Shown: in pieces, positions 26,571 to 34,583 of the stretch
How positions within the stretch are numbered: position 1 is the stretch's first letter
How the letters are laid out: every line of letters starts with the position of its first letter
DNA from: Mycobacterium sp.
GTDB taxonomy: Bacteria; Actinomycetota; Actinomycetes; Mycobacteriales; Mycobacteriaceae
Length of the DNA: 42,714 bases
Direction of reading: 5' to 3'
Assembly (NCBI GenBank): GCA_003987775.1
Contig: RXJD01000053.1
Span: 1 to 42,714, forward strand
Program-made: the position numbers and the translations under genes
The notes under the pieces: model-generated
What the model saw: the letters and a program-made list of their open reading frames with translations, nothing else
Databases searched by the model: none
What the model was told of the DNA's origin: nothing

Positions 26571-29384
26571 TCACGGCGGCAGCTGACTTGCGATCAGCGC
26601 CTTCAGCGCGTCCACCCACTCGGTGTCGCCGGCGGCACCACCGACGAACACCGAGGGCGTCGCGGCGATCGGCAGGGCGCGGAACCCGTCCCGCTGCCGG
26701 CCGAGAGCGGCGCGGGCTGCCTCGTCCGCGACGCAACGGGCCGGATCGTCGGGCGCTCCGGCAAGGCCGTCGAGCAGACGCGCGAAGGCCCCGAGCCGCT
26801 CCTGCGCGGTCGCCAGCCGCGCCCACTCCGCCTGGGCGTTCATCAGGGCGACGAACAGACGGAAGCGATCCGCCGGAATCGCCGCGCAGGCCGCCACCAG
26901 CGCGGCTTCGAGGGCGCCGGCATCGTCGTCGCGCCAGACCGGACGCACTTCGAAGCGGACCGTCGCCGGATCGGAGAAGGCCATGATCGCCGGCCGGAGC
27001 ACGTCGTAGGCGAAGCGCTGGCAGGCCGGGCAATCCGCGGCGAGGAAGGCCGTCACCGTGACGGGCGCATTCGCATCTCCGCTCGCGAAGGCGTGGTTAG
27101 CGGCGCGGTCACGCGCGAGGCTCGCCTCCGTCCAGGCGCGATCGAGTTCCGTCCGCGCCCGCAGCGCGATTTCCGGGGCCGGGAGCCGCTGCTCGATGAA
27201 GCGCCAGATCGCGATGGCCTGCGCCGGATCGCGTTGCGCGAGCGCGCCGTAACGCAGCATGTCCGCACGCAGGGCGAGCGCCCAGGGCGCGTCGCGCAGG
27301 TCGTGACGCTCCGCCAGCGCCCGCGCGGCGGCGGGGTCGGGCGCGACGAGGATGGCACCGTCCGCACCGCGGTAGCCATGCGCCAGGAGCGTGGCGAGCT
27401 GCTCGGCGGCCTTGCCGCTGCCGGCCGCCGCCGCCCGTCGCAGCCAGAGGAGGGCCTGTGCCATGTCCGGCGCGTGCCCGTCGCGGGGATCCAGCGCATC
27501 GTCGATGAAGACCTGGATCGCAGCGGGAAATCCGGCCTCCGCCGATCGCCGGAGAAGGCTGGCCGTCGGTTCGGAGCGCAGGGCCTTCGCACCGTCGAGG
27601 GCGTCGGCCTCCATGCGCAGGCGTGCACGCCAGTACAGGCCGGGCGGATCGTCCGCCCCGGCCGCGGCCGCCATCAGGTCGCGGCGTTCGGTTTCGGATA
27701 GCCGCAGGGCGGGATCGGACGGCGCGAGGTCGAGCCATTCCGCGGTGGCGGCCGGCAGCCCGGCGGATGCTGCACGGCGCAGCCATGCGTGGTAACGGGG
27801 GATCTGGACCTCTCCCCCGGCGAATGCCGATCCGCTGCGATAGAGCTGTGCCGCGGCATACGCGGCCTTGCCGCTCGGATCGGAGGCCGCCGCCTCCGAA
27901 AGGGCCGTGTCGAGCCCCTCGGCCGGATCGGCGGCGTCGCCGTGTCCCGTCAACACCGAGAAGCTCTTCGCCGCGCTCTCGCGCAGCAGCTTCGCGAGCA
28001 GCACGCCCCGTGCGCCGGCCGCGTCGAGGTCCCGCGCGAGATCGCGCAGGTTGACGTCGAGTCTCTGGAGACGGTCGCCGAGCATCCAGCCCAGGACTCG
28101 CCCACGCGGCAGATCCGTGGCGGCGGCGCGGCGGCCGAAGGCGGCCGCTTCGGCGAGAAGCCTTGCGCGGTCGTCTCCGGCTTCTGCCTGCCGCGCCTGT
28201 CTGTCGGCGGCCATGGCCTTCAGGGCGAGGGCCTTGGGATCGCCCGCGGCGAAGCCCGCCTCGACGACCTGCCTCCGGTCGCGGTCGGCCATGCCCGTCT
28301 CGACGATGGCATCGTTGCTGAGGCTGAGGCACCAGTCGCGGCGGGTGAGGCCATACCGATCCAGTTGTCCGTCCCAAGGCGGCGCGCAGGCGAAGTCGTA
28401 GGCGCTGCCGTCGAGGAGCCCCGCCCTGAGGAGGAGCCCGGTGCGGGTCTCGGGATAGGCGGCGAACCAGAAGCCGCCCGCCACGGTGAGGGACAGCGCC
28501 GCCGCGCCGGCCGCGATGCGCGCCGCGACCCGTCTCCGGCTCGGGCGGCGAGGCCGCCGGCTCCAGCTTCGGCGCCGGACCTCGTCCTCGGCCGTCAGGG
28601 TCAGCGGCGGCAGCGCGCCCTCGCGGTAGACCGCCACGGTCTGCGTGTTCGCGGTCCACAGGCTGACCTTGGCGGCGACGGTATCGACCACGTCCTGGAT
28701 GCGCGTGCCCGGCACGAGCAAGCCGGGCATCTCCTCGATCAGCGCGAGGGCGAAGGGACTGTGGTTCCCCCAGCCGTCCTCGGCGCTCGCGGTCGCGGCC
28801 GTGGAATAGACCAGTTCCGTCGGGCGCGGCAGGCGGCTGCGCACCATGCCTTGCGTGGCGGAGGCATCGCCGGACCCGTCCTCCACGAATTCGTTCCGAC
28901 AGGTATCGAGGACGATCACCGTCGCCTTGCGCGCGCGGCGCCCGAGTTCCCTGGCGAGGGTATCGAGCGGCATCGCGCGGGTGGCGAGATGGCGGAGGCC
29001 GGTGATCTCCGCGGCGATGGGGATGAGGAAGTTCGCTCCCTCCGCCTGGACCCCATGGCCCGCATAGTAAACGAAGGCGACCGCATCGGATCCGGCCGCG
29101 TCGACGGCGTCGGCGTACGCGACGAGGGCCTCCTGCATGGCGGGCAGGGTCGCGTCCGTCAGGAGGCGGACGGAGAAGCCCAGCCCTTCCAGTCCCCACG
29201 CCACGTCCCGCGCATCGCGGACCGGGTTCGCCAGAGGTCGGTCGCGATACCGGGCGTTGCCGATGACGAGAGCGAGACGCGGCTCATGGCGGGAAGCGGC
29301 CTCGACCGGCGCCCGCGCGGTCTTGAGCGGACGTGGAGATTCGGCCTCGCTCAGGCTCGACAGATCGAACCGACGATGGGGCAT
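26571..29384 (-). CDS. Caspase-like protease / TM / Sel1 repeats / DsbA-like fusion protein
   Basis: A 937-residue fusion. Residues 35-260 are a caspase-fold (peptidase C14) domain: LALVIGNARYRDRPLANPV, catalytic His110 in FVYYAGHGVQ, and catalytic Cys162 in VIVLDTCRNE. A basic linker leads to one TM helix at about 288-310. The following 450 residues hold Sel1-like repeats (ALLWLRRAAAAGSGKAAEQL). The last 160 residues look like a DsbA/thioredoxin fold with CPAC at 785-788 (FLAADCPACQRFAYDVL) and a candidate cis-Pro (IAATPSVFVGG). The layout implies a cytoplasmic caspase and a periplasmic repeat/redox part. The start at ATG 29384 lacks a clear ribosome site. It could cleave partner proteins when the envelope part is triggered. 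Confidence 0.85.
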   Translation of the reverse strand: MPHRRFDLSSLSEAESPRPLKTARAPVEAASRHEPRLALVIGNARYRDRPLANPVRDARDVAWGLEGLGFSVRLLTDATLPAMQEALVAYADAVDAAGSDAVAFVYYAGHGVQAEGANFLIPIAAEITGLRHLATRAMPLDTLARELGRRARKATVIVLDTCRNEFVEDGSGDASATQGMVRSRLPRPTELVYSTAATASAEDGWGNHSPFALALIEEMPGLLVPGTRIQDVVDTVAAKVSLWTANTQTVAVYREGALPPLTLTAEDEVRRRSWSRRPRRPSRRRVAARIAAGAAALSLTVAGGFWFAAYPETRTGLLLRAGLLDGSAYDFACAPPWDGQLDRYGLTRRDWCLSLSNDAIVETGMADRDRRQVVEAGFAAGDPKALALKAMAADRQARQAEAGDDRARLLAEAAAFGRRAAATDLPRGRVLGWMLGDRLQRLDVNLRDLARDLDAAGARGVLLAKLLRESAAKSFSVLTGHGDAADPAEGLDTALSEAAASDPSGKAAYAAAQLYRSGSAFAGGEVQIPRYHAWLRRAASAGLPAATAEWLDLAPSDPALRLSETERRDLMAAAAGADDPPGLYWRARLRMEADALDGAKALRSEPTASLLRRSAEAGFPAAIQVFIDDALDPRDGHAPDMAQALLWLRRAAAAGSGKAAEQLATLLAHGYRGADGAILVAPDPAAARALAERHDLRDAPWALALRADMLRYGALAQRDPAQAIAIWRFIEQRLPAPEIALRARTELDRAWTEASLARDRAANHAFASGDANAPVTVTAFLAADCPACQRFAYDVLRPAIMAFSDPATVRFEVRPVWRDDDAGALEAALVAACAAIPADRFRLFVALMNAQAEWARLATAQERLGAFARLLDGLAGAPDDPARCVADEAARAALGRQRDGFRALPIAATPSVFVGGAAGDTEWVDALKALIASQLPP

Positions 29385-29604
29385 GTCTCACGATCGTGTG
29401 GGTCACGCCATCGACGGCGCGGCCCGGAGAGAACCGGAAGCCCAACGATAACGGGGATCGAGACCGGGCACCATCATGCGAGTTGCGGGCGGGAGGGTCT
29501 TTCTTAGGAATGGCATCGCTCGGTTCTGCTCAGCCACCAGCCCGGTCAGTTACCGGCAAGAGACTTCCGTGAAGTGGCCTGCCGCGGTCCTGTCAGGCAG
29601 GAGA

Positions 29605-29838
29605 TTCAGCAATCTGCCCGTCTACGTGGTTCCTGGCAATCACGATCGCCGGGAGCCTTTCCAGCAGGCATTCGCCGCGGAGTGGTATCTACCTGCGGTA
29701 GGATCTTCGAACTTCAGCGTCGATCGCGATCCGGTGCTGCTGATTGGTCTCGACCGCCTGCTCGCCGGAGATAGTTCCGGAAGCCTCGTGCCGGAGACTC
29801 TGGCCTTCCTGGAGGCCGCGCTTGCGGGGCGCCTCGGC
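29605..29838 (+). pseudogene. Fragment of a calcineurin-like (CpdA-type) phosphodiesterase
   Basis: About 78 codons resemble part of a metallophosphoesterase: LPVYVVPGNHDRREPFQQAF with the GNHD metal motif, then DPVLLIGLDRL and LVPETLAFLEAALAGR. The N-terminal D-x-H and GD motifs and the C-terminal GHxH motifs are missing. The frame is open on both sides but the outer residues do not look coding. It lies between the caspase gene and the recombinase and is read as a relic. Apart from this, the 520 bp between 29385 and 29905 hold nothing I can identify. Confidence 0.55.
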
Positions 29839-29905
29839 ACGCAGACTTGTCCCGTCCAGTCGGCTGAAACCGGAGATGGGTCGTGCGAGACCACGGTTAA
29901 CGCAA

Positions 29906-31114
29906 CTATAAGTGTTGGCTCATCTTCGCGGCGGTCTCGGCAATTCCAGGTTCTCGCGAAATCACGTCGCCGTCTTTCTTTACGGGAGCACGATCGTTTT
30001 CGCGAGAAGGCGTCCGGGTCCCGATCCCGCCCAGGACCTGTTCGGCACGGGCACGTTGGCGTGCGGCATAGTCGGCCCATAGGGAATCGCCTTCGCGGTG
30101 GGAACGCGCACCGGCGGCGGGACGAGGGGGCGGCGCGATCGGCGGGAGATCGCTCAGATCCTCGCCGGTCCCCGGTGGCGACGATGCCCCGACCCGTCGC
30201 TCGGCGCGCAGTGCGGCGCGCTCCTCCAGGAGAAGCACCCGAACGAGATCGGCCCGGGGCAGGCCGTCGACGGCCCATCCGCTGCCGGCTTCGGCGTAGT
30301 ACCGGGGGGCGGAGCGGTCGGAGGCGTGCCCGGCCAGCGCGGCGATCACCCACGGCGCCAGTCCCGCCCGCTTCCAGGTCGCCAGTGCGACATGCCGCAG
30401 GGAGGTGAAGGCCACGCGCGCGATCCCGAGCCCCTCGCAGAGCCGGCCGAGTTGTTCGGCCGCCGCCCGGTACCAGCCGTCGTAGTCGCCATAACGCCCG
30501 ACCATCTCGTCGCGCAGCCGGAGATAGGCACAGATCGCCCGGCGCACGAGGGGGCTCATCGCGCCGAGGTCGAGCCGGCGCTCTGGGGCGCCCGCCCTGT
30601 CGGCGTTGGCCTTGGCGTTGCGGAGCACGAGCCACGTCCCTTCGAGGCGTGCATCGCCGCCCTCGATCGGACGATGGCCGATCCGCGAGTGGACGAAGAC
30701 CGCCAGCGCCAGCATCGCAGGGGCCCGTTCCGCCGGGTTCGCCCATACGCGCTCCGCGAGGGCGGCCAGAAGCCGGCGAACCTCGTCGGCAGGGACGCTC
30801 CGGCGCTTGCGCGACGCGGTCCGCGGCCGGTCGGGACGGCCCCGCCGCCGCTGAAGCGCCGCCTCGACCCGCGCGTGCAGGGCATCGCGGCGGCCCGGAT
30901 CGTCCGGGACGAGGCTGCGCAGCATGGCGGCGATCTGCGCGCGGTAGAGGCAGACGGTCCTCGTGACCAAGACGCCGGGATCGGTCTCGATGGAGGTGAC
31001 GAGGGCTTCGGCCCGATCGGCGATGTCCGGATGGGTGGACCGGGCCCGGCGCAGATGACGCTCCCCACCGTGGAGATAGGCTTCATGGGTCTCCGGCTTG
31101 GCCTGGGGCTTCAT
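29906..31114 (-). CDS. Divergent tyrosine recombinase / integrase-like protein
   Basis: A 402-residue protein. Its C-terminal half has tyrosine-recombinase features: a possible first Arg in FVHSRIGHRPIEGGDARL, an Arg box FTSLRHVALATWKRAGL (Thr/Ser where the usual first His stands), APWVIAALAGHASDRS with the later His, and RYYAEAGSGW with candidate nucleophile Tyr. The N-terminal half is a helical Arg-rich part typical of core-binding domains. A long Pro/Arg-rich tail follows. The ATG at 31114 overlaps the stop of a tiny upstream ORF. It could resolve multimers or integrate an element. The unusual catalytic boxes leave activity open. Confidence 0.65.
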   Translation of the reverse strand: MKPQAKPETHEAYLHGGERHLRRARSTHPDIADRAEALVTSIETDPGVLVTRTVCLYRAQIAAMLRSLVPDDPGRRDALHARVEAALQRRRGRPDRPRTASRKRRSVPADEVRRLLAALAERVWANPAERAPAMLALAVFVHSRIGHRPIEGGDARLEGTWLVLRNAKANADRAGAPERRLDLGAMSPLVRRAICAYLRLRDEMVGRYGDYDGWYRAAAEQLGRLCEGLGIARVAFTSLRHVALATWKRAGLAPWVIAALAGHASDRSAPRYYAEAGSGWAVDGLPRADLVRVLLLEERAALRAERRVGASSPPGTGEDLSDLPPIAPPPRPAAGARSHREGDSLWADYAARQRARAEQVLGGIGTRTPSRENDRAPVKKDGDVISREPGIAETAAKMSQHL

Positions 31115-31176
31115 TGCCTCTTACTCCACGCCATCTGCCTCTTACTCCACGGCATCATGGTCTTATTCCACGCCAT
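31111..31176 (-). CDS. 21-residue leader ORF built from three 7-residue repeats
   Basis: ATG at 31176 begins a 21-codon frame: MAWNKTM, MPWSKRQ, MAWSKRQ, then TGA. The stop overlaps the recombinase ATG (ATGA). The DNA is three 21-bp tandem repeats. The translation coupling and repeat structure suggest a regulatory leader peptide, or the end of a decayed gene whose frame opens further upstream (about 14 more codons after a TGA). There is no clear ribosome site before the ATG. Confidence 0.4.
   Translation of the reverse strand: MAWNKTMMPWSKRQMAWSKRQ
31112..31176. repeat. Three tandem 21-bp repeats
   Basis: Minus-strand unit ATGGCGTGGAGTAAGAGGCA with a few changes, three copies in phase. They lie just upstream of the recombinase start and could also be protein-binding iterons or an operator. 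Confidence 0.6.
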
Positions 31177-31218
31177 TGCCGACGATGCGGAGCCTGCCGT
31201 CAGCGTCGCCCGACGTCG

Positions 31219-32196
31219 TCACGGGATGTGCGCCGGCTTCCGTTCCTCACCCCTCTCGGACGACAACGGCAGGCCGTCAGGCTCCACGGAGACCGGATTG
31301 GTCGACGCCGGATAGAGGATCCTGTTCAGCACCTGCTCCGACACGCCGAACGGCCGGCCGGGACGGCCATCTCCGCCGGTCGCTACGCCCATCGCCGCGG
31401 TTCGGACCGGAGTGTCGGCCTGATCGAGAGCAGGCTCATCCTCGACGGCGACCTCGCCCGGATCCGGGATGGTGAGGGAGGGCGTATCCAGCGGGAATAC
31501 CGGATCGGCGTCCTCAGCCGCCGGACAGGACGCCGCATCGGCGGACATGTCATCCTCGTCCCCGTTCCCGACCGTCGCCCCATCCGACGCAGCGCCGACC
31601 AGCGAGGGCTGGTCCACGAAAACCTCACCGGTCTCCACCACCTCCGGTATGGACACCGTCTCGGGGCCAGCGGCGTCTTCATCGGACGCGGGCGGCGCGT
31701 ATGCGTCGATCTCGTGCAGGCGATAGGCCCCCGCCCCGATTCCGAGATCGTCGAGGAGGGAGCGCGCCGCGTCCGCCGTGACCGGCCCGCGGAAGCCGGC
31801 CCAGCCCGCATGCCGGGGCGCCGGCTTGAGGCCCGCCCCCGCCAGGGCCATCGCGACCCGAGCCGCCTTGGTGGGATCGACGAGGAGGAGCGTCTCGCCG
31901 GCGGCCAGCGGCTGGGCGCCGCGGATCCCGGCATAGATCGTCTCGCCCCGTTCCAGGACGGACGCCCGCTTCCTGGGATCGCGCAGGACGTCCTCGATCA
32001 GGGCGGCGATACCGCAGCCCATCGCCGGGGTGTCGATGAACTCGCGCACGTCGCGGATCTTGCACCCAAGCAGCAGGTTCTTCTGCCCCGTGCCGCGCAT
32101 GGTCCGCAGGTTGGCGAGGGCGCCCTTGCGCTCTCTGTCGAGATTGGCCGCCTTCGGGGACCGGGTGACGGGATTGGCCTTGGGCTTGCGGGGCAT
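31219..32196 (-). CDS. Unknown plasmid/island-type protein
   Basis: A 325-residue protein starting at ATG 32196, 8 bp after GGAGA. The N-terminal 170 residues are basic to neutral and probably folded (LDRERKGALANLRTMRGTGQ, KNLLLGCKIRDVREFIDTPA, ETLLLVDPTKAARVAMALAG). The C-terminal half is acidic and low in complexity (EDDMSADAASCPAAEDADP, LTIPDPGEVAVEDEPALDQA), likely disordered. It follows the KfrA-like gene by 45 bp on the same strand, probably as an operon that continues to the recombinase. I do not recognise it. An acidic tail next to a DNA-binding gene could suggest a partition or DNA-mimic role, but there is no direct support. Confidence 0.6.
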   Translation of the reverse strand: MPRKPKANPVTRSPKAANLDRERKGALANLRTMRGTGQKNLLLGCKIRDVREFIDTPAMGCGIAALIEDVLRDPRKRASVLERGETIYAGIRGAQPLAAGETLLLVDPTKAARVAMALAGAGLKPAPRHAGWAGFRGPVTADAARSLLDDLGIGAGAYRLHEIDAYAPPASDEDAAGPETVSIPEVVETGEVFVDQPSLVGAASDGATVGNGDEDDMSADAASCPAAEDADPVFPLDTPSLTIPDPGEVAVEDEPALDQADTPVRTAAMGVATGGDGRPGRPFGVSEQVLNRILYPASTNPVSVEPDGLPLSSERGEERKPAHIP

Positions 32197-32241
32197 GAAG
32201 CTATCTCCGGGAAAGGGGCGCGTGGGAAGGCGCGTGAAGGT

Positions 32242-32808
32242 CTACGAGGCGCGCTCGCCTCGTCCGGCCTCGCCCTCGATCACCCGCAGGCCGGCCACCG
32301 GTTCGGGACGGCTGCCGAGAAGCCCCCGCAGATCCCGGTTGACGCCGGCGAGTGCCGAGACCTCGCCCGAGAGCCTGGCCCGGTGCGCGGCCTCCTCCTG
32401 GCGGGCGGCTTCCGCCGCGGCGAGGCGCCGTTCCAGATCGGCGGCTCTCTCCGTCAGCTGCGCGAGCGCCACGTCGCGGGCGGCGAGTTCGGCCTCGACG
32501 TGGGCCAGGGCCGCCGTCAGCTCGCCGATCTCGGCCGCGGCGGCCTGGCGTTCGTCGCCGAAGGTGCCGGAGGCGAGCGGATAGGCCGTGCGCCACACTG
32601 CGGTCGCCACCGCCGTGACGTGGGCGTTGAGCTCCTCCGGGACGGGTGGGACCTCCTGCTCCCGGGCAATCCACGATTGCCGGTAGCGCTTGATCGTCGA
32701 CCAACTCCCGCGATTGCCCAGCTCGGCGCGGATCGCCTCGTATTTGGGTTCCTCGCCGCGGCCATCGAGCACGTCGCAGGCGTGATGGACTTCCGCTTCG
32801 GTGATCAC
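32242..32808 (-). CDS. KfrA-like DNA-binding protein with coiled coil
   Basis: A 188-residue protein. The N-terminus (ITEAEVHHACDVLDGRGEEP, KYEAIRAELGNRGSWSTIKR, YRQSW) matches the KfrA N-terminal DNA-binding region found on plasmids. The rest, about 85-165, is a Glu/Ala/Arg coiled coil (LAHVEAELAARDVALAQLTE). KfrA proteins bind operators near their own promoter and help plasmid maintenance. The start is GTG at 32808, 8 bp after GGAGA. The upstream region has several palindromes that may be its operators. This gene is the main sign that the right part derives from a plasmid or an integrated one. Confidence 0.8.
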   Translation of the reverse strand: MITEAEVHHACDVLDGRGEEPKYEAIRAELGNRGSWSTIKRYRQSWIAREQEVPPVPEELNAHVTAVATAVWRTAYPLASGTFGDERQAAAAEIGELTAALAHVEAELAARDVALAQLTERAADLERRLAAAEAARQEEAAHRARLSGEVSALAGVNRDLRGLLGSRPEPVAGLRVIEGEAGRGERAS

Positions 32809-32858
32809 GCCAGCATCTCCCGGGTGTAGGAACGACGAGCCGCTACGATTCTACGGCC

Positions 32859-32919
32859 CGTCCGGATTCGTCCGGACGCGCCGTCGCAGTCGCGTGGCAC
32901 CAATCTGGAATATTCCGGA
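32859..32919. promoter_or_regulatory. Cluster of short palindromes between divergent kfrA-like and RHH genes
   Basis: CGTCCGGATTCGTCCGGACG at 32859-32878 contains two direct CGTCCGGA units, each with the TCCGGA palindrome. GGAATATTCC, a perfect 10-bp palindrome, is at 32907-32916 and is followed by CGGAC. They sit 50-110 bp upstream of the KfrA-like start, in a region shared with the divergent ribbon-helix-helix gene. Likely operators; which protein binds them is not known. Confidence 0.45.
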
Positions 32920-33080
32920 CTATGCTGTCAACCTGGCATGAATGGGACAGCCCGGTCATGGCTCCTTCGAATGCGGAAGATGACGCACGACCCTACGCCT
33001 TGCCGTCATGACAGGACGCCATCTTGACGGGATGCCGGCATCGCGCTCTCTACCCGCACGGAAGCCCGGGGACCGACGTG

Positions 33081-33710
33081 ATGGGACGCGACCGCGACAC
33101 GGCAGGAGATGGCGGATCCGCCGAGACGGCCGAGCGCGGCATGACCAAGACCACGCTCTATGTCTCGCGATCCCTGCATCGCGCCATCAAGCGGGCCGCT
33201 CTCGACGAGGGTTTGAGCCTGAACGCTTTCCTCCTCGCCGCGATCGAGCATCGCCTCGGTTCCGGCGTCTCCGCCTCGCCGGGCTCTTCCGGCACGCCGG
33301 TTCGGCGGCCGGAAGAGCGGAGTGAGGCATCCCTCGGAACGCAGGGCGATCTGCACGCCGCCCTCGACCAGCTCAGGGACCGTCTCGCCGCCGTGGAACA
33401 GGCGCTGGCGCGGGGAGGACAATCGGATGGGCCCTCCCCCGCCCCGCCGCGCCGCCCCCTTTCCGTGGCACAGGTCCGCCGGGTCGTCCGGGAGATCCTT
33501 CTCGATCATGGGGCGCCGCTGCCGCATCGCGACCTCGTCGACATCCTGCTCCACGAGCGCAAGCTGCCGCTTCCGGGGCGGGACCCCAGCGAGAATCTGA
33601 GAACGATTCTGGTGCATCCCAAGGCGCAGGGATTTCGATTCATGCGCCGGCGCGGCTACTGGGTCGACGACCGTCCCCTGCCGCCGGAGGAGCCGGCGAC
33701 ATCGGACTGA
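33081..33710 (+). CDS. Ribbon-helix-helix protein with C-terminal winged-helix-like domain
   Basis: A 209-residue protein from ATG 33081. At about residue 21 a ribbon-helix-helix DNA-binding motif begins (MTKTTLYVSRSLHRAIKRAA, LDEGLSLNAFLLAAIEHRLG). A coiled region follows (LHAALDQLRDRLAAVEQALA), then a C-terminal domain (AQVRRVVREILLDHGAPLPH, RDLVDILLHERKLPLPGRDP, LRTILVHPKAQGFRFMRRRG) like HARE-HTH/winged-helix modules. The fusion suggests a dimeric regulator with two DNA-contacting parts. ATG at 33141 is an alternative start exactly at the RHH. It is divergent from the KfrA-like gene. Confidence 0.68.
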   Translation: MGRDRDTAGDGGSAETAERGMTKTTLYVSRSLHRAIKRAALDEGLSLNAFLLAAIEHRLGSGVSASPGSSGTPVRRPEERSEASLGTQGDLHAALDQLRDRLAAVEQALARGGQSDGPSPAPPRRPLSVAQVRRVVREILLDHGAPLPHRDLVDILLHERKLPLPGRDPSENLRTILVHPKAQGFRFMRRRGYWVDDRPLPPEEPATSD

Positions 33711-34076
33711 TCTCCTGCGCGATCCCACTGACGCTCGATGAGTGTGTCCGGGCGAGTTTCGCCTATGGCACAGAACGGAATCGTTCGCCGTTCGGTCGCA
33801 GATCAGCGGCGGCCCAATCCTGTCCGACCACCGCCAACAGCGTACACGCGGAAAGACGTTAAGGTAAAAATCCGACCCGAGACATTATTTTCTATTTCGG
33901 GCTTGTACTCCCGGCCAAGCTCACCAGATGATCACCTAGGGCAGGCGAACGTCTTGCCCGACGTGGGATATTAGGTCCCGGCGTGTCGCCTGTTCCAGAG
34001 GCGGCCGCCAGCGCGGGTTCCAGCCGCGCCAGCGACCTGACCATCCGCGTCTTCTGTGGTGACAGGAGACAACAGC
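33711..34076. other. Intergenic stretch without a convincing gene
   Basis: No frame here has coding character. Positions about 33855-33910 are noticeably AT-richer than the rest (GTTAAGGTAAAAATCC, CATTATTTTCTATTTC), which may mark a promoter or another easily melted site ahead of the plus-strand cluster. AGGAGA at 34063-34068 is the ribosome site of the next gene. Confidence 0.5.
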
Positions 34077-34391
34077 ATGGCTGAGGCCATCTACGGCGGA
34101 CGCATGTCCGCGTGCAACACCGTCCGGCCCACCCTCGCCGGTTCGACGCCCCCTCACCCCGACCTCGTCGTCCACCCGCTGATCACCCCCGAGGTACAGG
34201 TCGCCCTGCTCGCGGCCGTGGACGAGACCGGCGATGCCAGCCTCGGCGACCTCGCCGACGCCATCGCCCCACACCCGCAGCCGATCTCGGCGGTCCTCGC
34301 CCTGGTCGACGCCGGGGTGCTGGCCATCGACCTCGTCTCGGCCTTCGACGCCTCCTGCCGCGTCTGGCGGATCGACACCGCGCGCCACTGA
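34077..34391 (+). CDS. Small unknown protein, helix-turn-helix-like
   Basis: A 104-residue protein. ATG at 34077 follows AGGAGA with 8 bp spacing and is preferred to the GTG at 34056. Residues 35-95 (EVQVALLAAVDETGDASLGD, LADAIAPHPQPISAVLALVD, AGVLAIDLVSAFDASCRVWR) have the helix pattern of a winged helix-turn-helix: a helix, a short turn, a recognition-like helix, and a beta hairpin. This suggests a small DNA-binding regulator, by pattern only. It is followed by two hairpins and the GIY-YIG/AAA cluster. Confidence 0.6.
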   Translation: MAEAIYGGRMSACNTVRPTLAGSTPPHPDLVVHPLITPEVQVALLAAVDETGDASLGDLADAIAPHPQPISAVLALVDAGVLAIDLVSAFDASCRVWRIDTARH

Positions 34392-34405
34392 CCTTTCATC
34401 GCAGC

Positions 34406-34424
34406 CGGCGGTCCCTGACCGCCG
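34406..34424 (+). terminator. Hairpin 15 bp after the small regulator gene
   Basis: CGGCGGTC, loop CCT, GACCGCCG gives an 8-bp perfect stem directly after the stop at 34391. No U-tract. A second hairpin follows at 34432-34455. Confidence 0.4.
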
Positions 34425-34431
34425 CGGCGTC

Positions 34432-34455
34432 CATGCCAGGCCCACGCCCGGCATG
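34432..34455 (+). terminator. Second hairpin after the small regulator gene
   Basis: CATGCCAGGC, loop CCAC, GCCCGGCATG pairs at 9 of 10 positions. With the preceding hairpin it may attenuate read-through into the next cluster. Confidence 0.35.
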
Positions 34456-34583
34456 CGTCTCCACGCGCCCGGCCGGTCCCGGCCGGACGATGCGCGGCAC
34501 CTGACGCCGCGCGTCCTCGCCACACCCTTCCCCTTCAGAGCGACGCACCGACCGCGCCTGCGCGGCGGTGTGGGAGATCCCGC

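Noticed and set aside
26556-29507. Long plus-strand open frames opposite the caspase gene
   Set aside because: They are antisense shadows caused by high GC; they are Arg/Gly-rich without domains, whereas the minus strand has clear caspase and DsbA motifs.
31112-31176. CRISPR-like array
   Set aside because: Only three units, directly adjacent with no spacers, and in coding phase.
33738-33974. 78-residue plus-strand frame
   Set aside because: No ribosome site, poor codon bias and an AT-rich stretch inside; looks non-coding.
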